NCBI GenBank assembly: GCA_037969155.1
Contig: JBBKWW010000108.1
Span: 1 to 7,109, forward strand
From: JAYXXU01 sp037969155
GTDB taxonomy: Bacteria > Pseudomonadota > Gammaproteobacteria > Pseudomonadales > Moraxellaceae
Length of the DNA: 7,109 bases
Direction: 5' to 3'
Both the position numbers and the translations under genes were made by a program. Under the pieces are notes generated by a model. It was given only the letters and a program-made list of their open reading frames with translations, did no database searches and was not told the DNA's origin. Positions 1-6,580 of this stretch are shown one piece after another. How positions within the stretch are numbered: the stretch's first letter is position 1; each line of letters begins with the position of its first letter.

Positions 1-1176
1 GGATTGACCGATGATCGCCAACCAAATGCACGTCGCACCCGAAAGTTGAGTGTTGCCGAAGTGTTTGCGGGAGCCTATCTATTATACATGCGCTATTTTG
101 ATCCTATTTATAAAGTAGAGATTACTGCTGAAGAAGCAGTGAAACAATTGGTCAAGTTGCGTGAAATGGAGAGCAAGCCAGAAGCTAGCACGACAGTCGT
201 GCCAAAGCGCTTAATGTGGATGTTGGGCTTTGACTCCTCTGAGCTGCATCGGCACTTGGTTGCCGCATATCCTGAGCACCAATTAAATTTTGTTTCGGCT
301 GAAGAGCTAACATCAGATTTATGCTTGAACCAAATCAAGTCCTCTGCAAGTGCTGCCGATGTTGTCCTTAACGCTACAGCACCAATGTTTGGCTATAAGA
401 TGCTATTGGACGAGTGGAAAATAAAGCCACAGCACTTTGCTATGGCGCCGTTATCCACATGGTTATCTTCCCCACGTTATTATGGCTTTGTAATTGATCC
501 ACTGGAGTATTATGCTAGCTCTGAGCAGCCAACAGCACTAGAATCCATGTTGTTGAATAATGATTTTGCGGCACAGCAGGATGTGATTGATACTTGGTAT
601 ATGCAATATATGCAGTATTTAACCATTGTTCATGCCGATATTATTAAAGATGACTCGCCGAAAAATAGAGTAATGGTGTTGGCACAGTCGCTGACTGACC
701 CTGATATGAAGGCAGGTAATGTCTTGGGTTATAATACATTGGATGTTCTAGCACTCGCCCGAGAAGAACAGCCTAACGCAGAATTGATTTGTTATAATAC
801 AAGTGCTGACCTTGAGTACGCAAAGGAGTTGCCGCTCAGTCTGAAGCGCGCAAAGAGTCTAGGCAAAATTACCTATATTGATGCGAGCAAAACGGATTTA
901 CAGGCGGCACTGCGGGGTATTGATCTGGTCTATGTGGTGACTGCCGATGCAGGTTTGTTGGCGCGATCATGTGGTATCAAAGTGATCACCCTTGGCACTC
1001 CATTTTATGCAGGTTGGGGGCTTACCGAAGATCGTGTATTTCTAGCTCGTCGACAGCGCCCACTGACATTACAACAGTTACTCTGGGCGGTGCTTCATGT
1101 CTACAGTCGTTATATAGACACAATATATAAGCGAGTAGTACCCGTAATTGATGTCATTGCTACTACTAAACAATGA
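1..1176 (+). CDS. kpsC: KpsC-like capsule beta-Kdo transferase, 3' part (5' end outside window)
   Basis: Proteins of this family add beta-Kdo residues to lyso-phosphatidylglycerol, building the lipid-linked Kdo linker on which ATP-exported capsules are anchored at the inner face of the cytoplasmic membrane. KpsC normally has two tandem glycosyltransferase modules. The reading frame is already open at base 1: residues 1-6 read GLTDDR, the end of the family's YAGWGLT motif, so the gene starts upstream and TTG at 4 is not a start. The tail of module 1 (ARR-R-L, Y-RY-D-IYK, residues 1-43) recurs at residues 340-376 after PFYAGWGLTEDR, 339 residues later, which shows the tandem organisation. Module 2 is complete in length but lacks the usual HP signature (YNTSAD at 265-270 where KPHPD is expected) and the GFEAL glutamate. 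It may therefore be inactive. The first module, which may hold the active site, is not visible. Sampled lines are more AT-rich than the neighbours, as is common for capsule loci. The family call is good; the exact name is inferred from memory of the motifs. Confidence 0.78.
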   Translation, partial: GLTDDRQPNARRTRKLSVAEVFAGAYLLYMRYFDPIYKVEITAEEAVKQLVKLREMESKPEASTTVVPKRLMWMLGFDSSELHRHLVAAYPEHQLNFVSAEELTSDLCLNQIKSSASAADVVLNATAPMFGYKMLLDEWKIKPQHFAMAPLSTWLSSPRYYGFVIDPLEYYASSEQPTALESMLLNNDFAAQQDVIDTWYMQYMQYLTIVHADIIKDDSPKNRVMVLAQSLTDPDMKAGNVLGYNTLDVLALAREEQPNAELICYNTSADLEYAKELPLSLKRAKSLGKITYIDASKTDLQAALRGIDLVYVVTADAGLLARSCGIKVITLGTPFYAGWGLTEDRVFLARRQRPLTLQQLLWAVLHVYSRYIDTIYKRVVPVIDVIATTKQ

Positions 1177-1214
1177 TTTAGCGGTCAGATAATCGTTTCT
1201 CATGTAAATCGGGG

Positions 1215-1220
1215 TACAAT
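1215..1220 (+). promoter_or_regulatory. Possible -10 box for sthA
   Basis: TACAAT matches the sigma-70 -10 consensus at five of six positions and lies 35 bp before the chosen sthA start, in the 78-bp gap after the capsule gene. No convincing -35 hexamer sits 16-18 bp upstream, so this is a weak candidate. The gap shows no terminator hairpin, so read-through from the capsule gene is also possible. Confidence 0.3.
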
Positions 1221-1254
1221 TAGATTCCTTCTGGAGTCGATAGAGAGCGAAGTG

Positions 1255-2670
1255 ATGCCACGTAAAAAAAAGCCAACTGAGCCGCGTTTTGACTATGATG
1301 CGGTCGTACTTGGCGCGGGACCGGCGGGTGAAGCCGCTGCAATGAAGCTGACCAAGGCCGGCTATCATGTCGGTGTGGTCGATCATCGCGCCCAAGTCGG
1401 TGGTAATTGCGCACATGTAGGAACAATTCCGAGTAAAGCCTTGCGCCAAACGGTCTATAATCTTATTCGTTATCAGCGTGATCCGTTATTTCAAAAAATC
1501 GGCGAGTGGAAGCATGTGCCGCTGACCACGATTCTACAGAATGCACGTAAGGTAATTGAACAACAAGTCGAGACGCATACTCGTTTTTATGAGCGTAATC
1601 ATATTGATGTACACTATGGCACAGCCATTTTGGATGATCCGCATCATCTGACTGTGCAGTCTAATGATGGTGGCTACGAAAAAATTGGTTTTAAGCAGCT
1701 GGTGATTGCGACAGGTAGTAGACCTTGGCATCCTGCTGAGTTAGATTTTAATCATGAGCGGGTATTTGATAGCGATTCGATTCTAACCTTAGATTATCCG
1801 ATCCAAAAAATTATTATCTATGGTGCTGGGGTGATTGGTTGTGAGTATGCCTCTATTTTTGTCGGTTTAGGCTATAAGGTTGAGCTGATCAATAATCAGC
1901 CGCAATTGCTGAGTTATTTAGATGATGAAATCTCCGACGCATTATCCTATTATTTGCGTGAGCTGGGTGTATTAATCCGTAATAATGAAGACATGCAGCA
2001 ATTAGAAACTTTCGATGATGCGGTGGTTTTGCATTTGCAGTCAGGCAAAAAAATCAAGGCTGATGCGATTTTATGGAGTAATGGCCGTTCAGGTAATACC
2101 GATGGCATGGGTCTGGAGAATATGGGTTTAACCGCCAATAGTCGTGGTCAACTCACTGTGAATGAGCGCTATCAGACGGCGGTAGAGCATGTGTATGCGG
2201 CTGGAGATGTGATCGGTTGGCCGTCCTTAGCCTCGGCAGCTTATGATCAGGGGCGTGCTGCTGCTGCATTTATGATTGGTGAAACTGACGCACAGACGGT
2301 GGTGAGTGTGCCGACTGGGATTTATACGATTCCAGAGATTTCGTCAATTGGTAAAACTGAGAAGGAGCTGACCCACGAAAAAGTGCCCTATGAAGTCGGA
2401 CAGGCATTTTTTAAGCATTTGGCGCGCGCTCAGATCATCGGCGATACGGTGGGGATGCTGAAAATTTTGTTTCACCGTGAAACACTTGAGGTGTTGGGGA
2501 TTCATTGTTTTGGCACCAATGCAGCTGAGATTGTGCATATCGGTCAGGCGGTCATGCTCAGTGGTGAGCATAATTCACTGCATTACTTTACGCAGACCAC
2601 ATTTAATTATCCGACCATGGCAGAAGCGTATCGGGTGGCTGCGCTGAATGGGATGAATCGGTTGTTTTAG
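1255..2670 (+). CDS. sthA: Soluble pyridine nucleotide transhydrogenase SthA
   Basis: Cytoplasmic FAD flavoprotein that transfers hydride between NADPH and NAD+, and so rebalances the two nicotinamide pools. It is energy-independent, unlike membrane PntAB. The 471-residue product has the class I flavin disulfide reductase fold: FAD-binding GAGPAGE (20-26), ATGSRP (152-157), NAD(P)-binding GAGVIG (190-195), a second FAD motif AAGDVIG (315-321) and a C-terminal dimerisation domain ending in NYPTMAEAYRVAALNG. It matches E. coli SthA along the whole length. As in that family, the redox disulfide is absent: C52 is kept but the partner position is T57 (GTIPSK). The histidine of the HPT-SE motif in lipoamide dehydrogenases is a tyrosine here. 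ATG at 1255 is preferred over the adjacent GTG at 1252, because GAGAG at 1243-1247 lies 7 bp before it. No intrinsic terminator is visible downstream. Confidence 0.97.
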   Translation: MPRKKKPTEPRFDYDAVVLGAGPAGEAAAMKLTKAGYHVGVVDHRAQVGGNCAHVGTIPSKALRQTVYNLIRYQRDPLFQKIGEWKHVPLTTILQNARKVIEQQVETHTRFYERNHIDVHYGTAILDDPHHLTVQSNDGGYEKIGFKQLVIATGSRPWHPAELDFNHERVFDSDSILTLDYPIQKIIIYGAGVIGCEYASIFVGLGYKVELINNQPQLLSYLDDEISDALSYYLRELGVLIRNNEDMQQLETFDDAVVLHLQSGKKIKADAILWSNGRSGNTDGMGLENMGLTANSRGQLTVNERYQTAVEHVYAAGDVIGWPSLASAAYDQGRAAAAFMIGETDAQTVVSVPTGIYTIPEISSIGKTEKELTHEKVPYEVGQAFFKHLARAQIIGDTVGMLKILFHRETLEVLGIHCFGTNAAEIVHIGQAVMLSGEHNSLHYFTQTTFNYPTMAEAYRVAALNGMNRLF

Positions 2671-2741
2671 GTGAAATAGGCTGAGGATGTAGGCTTTTGT
2701 ATGGGCAGTGCTGTGTGACTGCTGTGGCAGGCGTGATCCTG

Positions 2742-2750
2742 TGCTAAGAT
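2742..2750 (+). promoter_or_regulatory. Possible extended -10 promoter for the HIT gene
   Basis: TGCTAAGAT has the TGn extension followed by a TATAAT-like hexamer (TAAGAT, four of six). It would place the transcript start near 2757, about 30 nt before the HIT start codon. The region 17 bp upstream has no good -35 box, which extended -10 promoters can tolerate. It lies in the 117-bp gap after sthA. Confidence 0.35.
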
Positions 2751-2787
2751 CGGCAACTTGTATGATTTTACGACCCATAGGACGACC

Positions 2788-3222
2788 ATGTTCAGCCTGC
2801 ACCCCCAGCTTGCCCAAGATACTTTTTTAGTGGGCGATTTTCCATTATCGACCTGTCGTTTGATGAATGATATGCAGTTTCCGTGGTTGATTTTAGTGCC
2901 GCGAGTTTCTGGTGCAACCGAGTTATACGAATTGTCGGTTGCAGATCAAGAGCAGTTTTTGCGTGAGTCGAGTTGGTTGTCTAGCCAAATGGCACGGGTG
3001 TTTCGTGCCGATAAAATGAACGTGGCGGCCTTGGGTAATATGGTGCCACAATTGCACTTTCACCATATTGCGCGTTATCGCAATGATTTGGTTTGGCCGA
3101 AGCCAGTGTGGGGCACGCCCACCGTTGCGTATAGCAATGAAGTATTGGCACGGATGCGGCAAACCTTGATGTTGGCACTACGTGGTCAAGGTGATATGCC
3201 GTTCGACTGGAAAATGGGCTGA
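2788..3222 (+). CDS. HIT-family (histidine triad) protein
   Basis: A small 144-residue protein of the histidine triad superfamily. Members are nucleotide hydrolases or transferases that act on the alpha-phosphate of substrates such as AMP conjugates or diadenosine polyphosphates. The signature is VPQLHFHHIAR at residues 86-96. H90 aligns with the middle, nucleophilic histidine and H92 with the third, while the first position of the triad is Q88. The following RNDLVWPKPVWG (98-109) is typical of a proteobacterial HIT subgroup, from memory. The N-terminal half (residues 12-40: FLVGDFPLSTCRLMND, PWLILVPR) is the usual HIT beta-sheet. ATG at 2788 is chosen because AGGA (2779-2782) lies 5 bp before it; an in-frame TTG at 2758 would add ten residues but has no ribosome site. 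The substrate cannot be read from the sequence. No signal peptide is seen, so it is probably cytoplasmic. Confidence 0.92.
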   Translation: MFSLHPQLAQDTFLVGDFPLSTCRLMNDMQFPWLILVPRVSGATELYELSVADQEQFLRESSWLSSQMARVFRADKMNVAALGNMVPQLHFHHIARYRNDLVWPKPVWGTPTVAYSNEVLARMRQTLMLALRGQGDMPFDWKMG

Positions 3223-3237
3223 TTTAGCTTGTTTATG

Positions 3238-3271
3238 CCCCAGATCACGCAATCTCGGTTGCGTGATGGGG
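3238..3271. other. Long intergenic hairpin between HIT and cyclase genes
   Basis: ATCACGCAA (3244-3252) and TTGCGTGAT (3259-3267) are perfect complements around the 6-nt loop TCTCGG. The stem extends as CCCC (3238-3241) with GGGG (3268-3271) across a 2-nt AG bulge, giving 13 base pairs. It begins 15 bp after the HIT stop codon. Neither strand has a T-run after the stem, so it is not a standard intrinsic terminator. It could attenuate or stabilise the HIT mRNA 3' end, or mask the G-rich stretch before the upstream ATG at 3273. Confidence 0.7.
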
Positions 3272-3326
3272 GATGTCTAGCATATGTTGCAGTGTGCAAT
3301 ACGCGTTAAACCTTATATGGATTGTA

Positions 3327-4736
3327 ATGGCCAGCGTCTCTAATTCCTTTCGCGATACCGTGCGGTTGTTTGGCCGACACGAGCGTGTTTCGACCAGTTT
3401 ACTGTTTATCGTCATTTTGCTGACATGTCTGCATGCACAGGTCGTGGATGGCCGTGTATTGTTTTTGGTCGCCGTTTTAGCAGTTTGGCCGTTTGTTCAG
3501 ACTCGCTTACAGTGGTTATATCATCGGCATTTTGGCTTGGAGCGTTCTGCTTTTCCGGCGATTTTACTGGATGCACTGTTGCTTGGAGTCTGTATCAGTA
3601 TCACCCAATTTTCGATTGTGCCTTCACTGGTGTTCGCCAGTACACTGTTGTTGTCGTTGATGGCGGTGTCGGGTGTTTTTGGCTGGCTAGTGGTGCTGGT
3701 ATTGACGATTGCCAGTACCTTGATCAGCGCTTATTTTTTTGGTTATAGCGGCTCGGCCGTGCAGCAAACGCCGATTCTGGTCACTGTGGTGTCGATGATT
3801 GCCTTGATGATTAGTGTGGTGGTCGAGTTGGTCGCTGCCCGCCATCGGATACAACTGGCTGAGCGACAGTTGGTCGAGGCACAGGCGAAAACGACCCATT
3901 TTATGAATGTCGCCAATAAAATCGCGCGTTATGCACCGAGTCAGGTGTGGCAGTCCATTTTGCGTGGTGATCGTGATGCGCGGATTGAGAATAAGCGTAA
4001 AAAACTGACCATTTTCTTTTCGGACATTCAGGGCTTTACTGAGCTATCTGAAAGCCTGTTGCCTGATGATTTGGCGACGATCCTGAATACTTATTTTGAA
4101 CACATGTCTGATCTCGCCAAAAAATATGGTGGTACGATTGATAAGTTTATCGGTGATGCACTGCTGATATTCTTTGGCGATCCGACCAGTAAAGGCGCTC
4201 GTAATGATGCGTTGGCTTGTGTAGAAATGGCGATTGCCATGCGCCGTGAGAACAAGTTACTGCGGCAAAAATGGAAGGCGTTGGGCTTTGATGGGCTACA
4301 TGTGCGGATGGGGATTACCACTGGCTACTGTCACGTCGGTAACTTCGGTAGCAATAGTCGGATGAGTTATACGATTATTGGTCGTGATGCCAACCTTGCG
4401 GCACGCTTGCAGACAGCGGCCAACCCTGACGAGATTTTAATTTCAAATGATACCTACTTATTGATTCGAGATAAAATTAGCTGTCGTGAGCGTGGCATGT
4501 TGAATCTTAAAGGCATTGCCAAGCCGATGCAGACGTGGGAGGTGTTGGATCAATTTGAAAGCTCGCACACCCTCAATCGGCGTTGGGTTGAGTTTGAGAT
4601 GGATGGCTTTAATTTACAGTTGGATATGGATGAAGTGAAATCTTACGACCGCGAACGGATTTTGGGCGCATTGCAGCAAGCGGCGCGTAATCTGGATAAG
4701 CATGTGGCGGGAGAAGGCCAGCGCCCATCAAGCTGA
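3327..4736 (+). CDS. Membrane-bound class III adenylate cyclase with MASE2 domain (CyaB type)
   Basis: Converts ATP to cAMP at the inner membrane; it resembles Pseudomonas CyaB in architecture and size (469 residues). Residues about 20-170 form some six hydrophobic segments with MASE2 features: WP (54-55), LLDALLLG (80-87) and IVPS (97-100). A charged linker (171-226) leads to the catalytic domain. All expected catalytic positions are present: metal-binding D233 (FFSDIQGFT) and D277 (KFIGDA), purine-selecting K273 and T349 (YTIIG), and transition-state N356 and R360 (NLAAR). Thr at 349 fits the class IIIb pattern. ATG at 3327 is chosen because it gives a family-like length, has GGA 5 bp upstream, and the first 18 codons of the longer frame (ATG 3273) look unlike a MASE2 start. 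It lies 104 bp after the HIT gene and may be co-transcribed with it. The cAMP receptor (Vfr/Crp) would be encoded elsewhere. Confidence 0.93.
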   Translation: MASVSNSFRDTVRLFGRHERVSTSLLFIVILLTCLHAQVVDGRVLFLVAVLAVWPFVQTRLQWLYHRHFGLERSAFPAILLDALLLGVCISITQFSIVPSLVFASTLLLSLMAVSGVFGWLVVLVLTIASTLISAYFFGYSGSAVQQTPILVTVVSMIALMISVVVELVAARHRIQLAERQLVEAQAKTTHFMNVANKIARYAPSQVWQSILRGDRDARIENKRKKLTIFFSDIQGFTELSESLLPDDLATILNTYFEHMSDLAKKYGGTIDKFIGDALLIFFGDPTSKGARNDALACVEMAIAMRRENKLLRQKWKALGFDGLHVRMGITTGYCHVGNFGSNSRMSYTIIGRDANLAARLQTAANPDEILISNDTYLLIRDKISCRERGMLNLKGIAKPMQTWEVLDQFESSHTLNRRWVEFEMDGFNLQLDMDEVKSYDRERILGALQQAARNLDKHVAGEGQRPSS

Positions 4737-4744
4737 ATGGGCGC
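4721..4744. terminator. Terminator-like hairpin at the cyclase/dacC convergence
   Basis: GCGCCCAT (4721-4728) and ATGGGCGC (4737-4744) form a perfect 8-bp GC-rich stem with an 8-nt loop that contains the cyclase stop codon TGA (4734-4736). The two convergent genes are only 20 bp apart, so a shared terminator would be expected here. The tail on the + strand is only mildly T-rich (GGTCAGTTCAGTTT) and there is none on the - strand, so efficiency is uncertain. Confidence 0.45.
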
Positions 4745-4756
4745 GGTCAGTTCAGT

Positions 4757-5926
4757 TTAAGCCGATTGATTCATCAGCTTAGCAAAGAACATTTTAATAC
4801 GGTCAAGTAACCGAGAGAAAAAGCTCGCTTGCTCGACGGTTTGTAATGCCACCAATGGCCGTTCAGCGAGAGGCTTGCCATCGAGTGAGGTGATCATTTT
4901 ACCGATCACTTGGCCTTGCTGAATCGGTGCTTCAAGATTAGGCAGTACACTAAACTGGGTTTGTACTTTTGCCGCTTGTCCACGTGGCAACGTGACGATT
5001 AAGCTCTCGGCCAGTCCAATCGACAGGGTTTTCGTTTGACCAAACCAGACAGGTGTTGTGGCCAACGGCTGTGCTGCCGGCCGTAAGGTCACTGTTTCAA
5101 AGTTACTAAACCCCCAGCTCAATAGCTCGCGGCTTTGCTGCGCCCGTGCTTTGGTACTCTGTGCGCCCATGATCACTGAGATCAGTCGCATTGCGCCACG
5201 CTTGCTGGAGGTGGTCATGCAGTAGCCTGCTGCATCGGTAAAGCCAGTTTTTAGCCCATCAACCGAAGGATCACTAAACAACAGTGCATTACGATTGGCT
5301 TGCTTGATATTGTTATAGGTAAATTCTTTTTCCGAGTAGATCGGGTAATACTTTGCACTGTCACGAATGATGGTGCGTGCCAAAATGGCCAAGTCATGTG
5401 CTGAGCTGTAATGGTTATCCATCGGCAGGCCAGTTGAGTTGAGAAAGTTGGTGTTGTTCATGCCAATACGTTTGGCTTCGGCATTCATCAGATCGGCAAA
5501 TGCGCCTTCATTGCCCGCAATGTGTTCTGCGACTGCTTTAGAAGCATCATTGCCCGATTGAATAATAATCCCGCGTAGCATGTCGAGGATACTGGCAGAG
5601 CCATTGAGTGGTAAATACATACAGGATTCTGTACTGACGCCGCGACACCATGCATGTTCACTGACACGCACCTGTTCGTCTTCTTGCAGTTGGCCAGCCA
5701 TCAGTTTTTGTTCCACGATGAGGCTGGTCATCATTTTGGTCAGTGAGGCGGGTGGAATCCGCTCATCTGGATTGGAGGATGCTAAGACTTGGCCTGATTC
5801 ATAGTCCATCAACAGATAGGACTTGTTTTCAAGTTGCGGCGGCGAAGGCATGATCGTGACCGCTGCAACGTGTGTGCTGAGTCCAGCAACCATGATGGTG
5901 GTCAGAATGCGAAGGCGGGTGGTCAT
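4757..5926 (-). CDS. dacC: D-alanyl-D-alanine carboxypeptidase, PBP5/6 type
   Basis: Penicillin-binding protein that removes the terminal D-alanine from peptidoglycan pentapeptides in the periplasm, limiting cross-linking; a beta-lactam target. The 389-residue product has a signal peptide (residues 1-22, likely cut after HVAA), then the peptidase S11 domain. Active-site motifs are S61-L-T-K64 (nucleophile and general base), S124-G-N126 and K226-T-G228. A PBP5 C-terminal beta domain follows (about 290-365), then an amphipathic helix (about 368-385, FFSRLLDRIKMFFAKLM) of the kind that anchors PBP5/6 to the outer face of the inner membrane. Two cysteines, C94 and C102, lie in a loop before SGN and could form a disulfide. 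C236 follows KTG. The start at 5926 gives a normal signal peptide but has only a weak GGA 11 bp upstream. Named after the Acinetobacter PBP5/6 gene; dacA would be an equally fair name. Confidence 0.95.
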   Translation of the reverse strand: MTTRLRILTTIMVAGLSTHVAAVTIMPSPPQLENKSYLLMDYESGQVLASSNPDERIPPASLTKMMTSLIVEQKLMAGQLQEDEQVRVSEHAWCRGVSTESCMYLPLNGSASILDMLRGIIIQSGNDASKAVAEHIAGNEGAFADLMNAEAKRIGMNNTNFLNSTGLPMDNHYSSAHDLAILARTIIRDSAKYYPIYSEKEFTYNNIKQANRNALLFSDPSVDGLKTGFTDAAGYCMTTSSKRGAMRLISVIMGAQSTKARAQQSRELLSWGFSNFETVTLRPAAQPLATTPVWFGQTKTLSIGLAESLIVTLPRGQAAKVQTQFSVLPNLEAPIQQGQVIGKMITSLDGKPLAERPLVALQTVEQASFFSRLLDRIKMFFAKLMNQSA

Positions 5927-6005
5927 GGTGGGCGAATCCGTATGAAAAAAGCGAGAGCACAGAGGGGATACATGCTAGCAGAACATCACGGTGCATACAG
6001 AGGCT

Positions 6006-6034
6006 TTTGTAGGGCGTTCGCATGAACGTTTCGA
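6006..6034 (-). promoter_or_regulatory. Possible dacC promoter with operator-like palindrome in the spacer
   Basis: Read on the minus strand, TCGAAA (6034-6029, four of six matches to -35) and TACAAA (6011-6006, four of six to -10) are separated by exactly 17 bp. The spacer contains the palindrome CGTTC-N4-GAACG (6015-6028). The upstream terminator at 6045-6069 makes a promoter somewhere between 5927 and 6044 likely, and this is the best candidate. The resulting leader would be about 70 nt. Confidence 0.35.
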
Positions 6035-6044
6035 TCTTAGGGTC

Positions 6045-6069
6045 AAAAAAACCAGTACAAAAGTACTGG
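6045..6069 (-). terminator. Rho-independent terminator of the exported-protein gene
   Basis: On the minus strand a 7-bp perfect stem (CCAGTAC and GTACTGG, plus-strand 6052-6058 and 6063-6069) closes a TTTT loop and is followed at once by seven T residues (plus-strand A-run 6045-6051). It lies 27 bp past the stop codon at 6097. It separates this gene from dacC. Confidence 0.9.
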
Positions 6070-6096
6070 CGGCAGTGATTTTGGTGTGACTCGTGT

Positions 6097-6519
6097 TTAT
6101 GGGGTTGGCGGTGCTGGATAATGTAAAACATCTAAGCAGACCGCACGGTTCTCAGCGACTGCGTAGCGTGCAGTATCGGCACGGGCGATATCCAGTAGTT
6201 TGCTATATTCTGCATCGCCACGTAGGCTTTGGATGGCGACGCTAGGGCTTGGAATATTGGGTAGCAGGGTACTCACCAGATGTTGATAACCTTGATTAAA
6301 TTGCCGATTCATGCGCTCACCAAGGATTTTGGGGCAAATTTCACCGAGCACATCGACCGTTGCAATTTCTTCCATCGTGGTGGGTAAGGATTGTTTAAAC
6401 TCAACAGCGGCATTTGCAGCATCGCGATCTGTATTGGGCAAATTACTTTCGGCTTGCGTGTTAAAGCTGATGAAACAAGCCAAGCTGACCATGAGCAGTG
6501 TTTTAGAGTTTGACAACAT
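6097..6519 (-). CDS. Small exported protein of unknown function
   Basis: I do not recognise a characterised function. The 140-residue product starts with a typical signal peptide: positively charged start (K6), hydrophobic core LLMVSLACFISF (8-19) and a likely cut after NTQA (23). The lipobox fit around C15 is poor, so a lipoprotein is less likely. The mature part of about 117 residues is largely helical in character and has just two cysteines, C62 (GEICPK) and C128 (RAVCLD), which could pair in the periplasm. It ends in a proline-rich tail (PAPPTP). ATG at 6519 is preferred over the in-frame GTG at 6567, because CAGG lies 5 bp upstream and the signal peptide then begins properly. It is divergent from the DOMON-like gene and ends at a strong terminator. 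It resembles small conserved hypotheticals of Moraxellaceae as I recall them, but this is not verified. Confidence 0.8.
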   Translation of the reverse strand: MLSNSKTLLMVSLACFISFNTQAESNLPNTDRDAANAAVEFKQSLPTTMEEIATVDVLGEICPKILGERMNRQFNQGYQHLVSTLLPNIPSPSVAIQSLRGDAEYSKLLDIARADTARYAVAENRAVCLDVLHYPAPPTP

Positions 6520-6551
6520 AATAGCCTGATACCCGTGATGATTTAGCGCTG

Positions 6552-6580
6552 ATTTTAGACCAGTCACACGCGGTGAATCG
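6552..6580 (-). promoter_or_regulatory. Possible promoter of the exported-protein gene
   Basis: On the minus strand TAAAAT (6557-6552) matches five of six -10 positions and would start a transcript near 6545, about 25 nt before the ATG at 6519. The hexamer 17 bp upstream is CGATTC (6580-6575), a poor -35. This placement also disfavours the GTG start at 6567, which lies upstream of the -10 box. Confidence 0.4.

Noticed and set aside
1078..1449. Minus-strand frame of 123 codons across the kpsC-sthA gap
   Set aside because: It overlaps two clear genes antisense, has no ribosome site, and the protein has no recognisable domain.
2704..2722. GCAGT/ACTGC hairpin after sthA
   Set aside because: Only 5 bp with an 8-nt loop and no T-run, so not supported as a terminator.
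3273..3326. Longer N-terminus for the cyclase
   Set aside because: The G-run is only a base or so from the ATG and is paired in the hairpin; the 18 extra residues do not resemble MASE2 proteins, and the shorter form matches CyaB length.
3425..3748. Plus-strand frame of 107 codons inside the cyclase
   Set aside because: Out-of-frame reading of the MASE2 region; Cys/Trp-rich and without a start signal.
5829..6131. Minus-strand frame of 100 codons upstream of dacC
   Set aside because: It crosses the strong terminator at 6045-6069 and overlaps the dacC signal-peptide region in another frame; it is His-rich by out-of-frame reading.
6560..6580. Crp/Vfr site (TGTGA half site on the minus strand)
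   Set aside because: Only one half matches; the expected TCACA at the correct spacing is absent.
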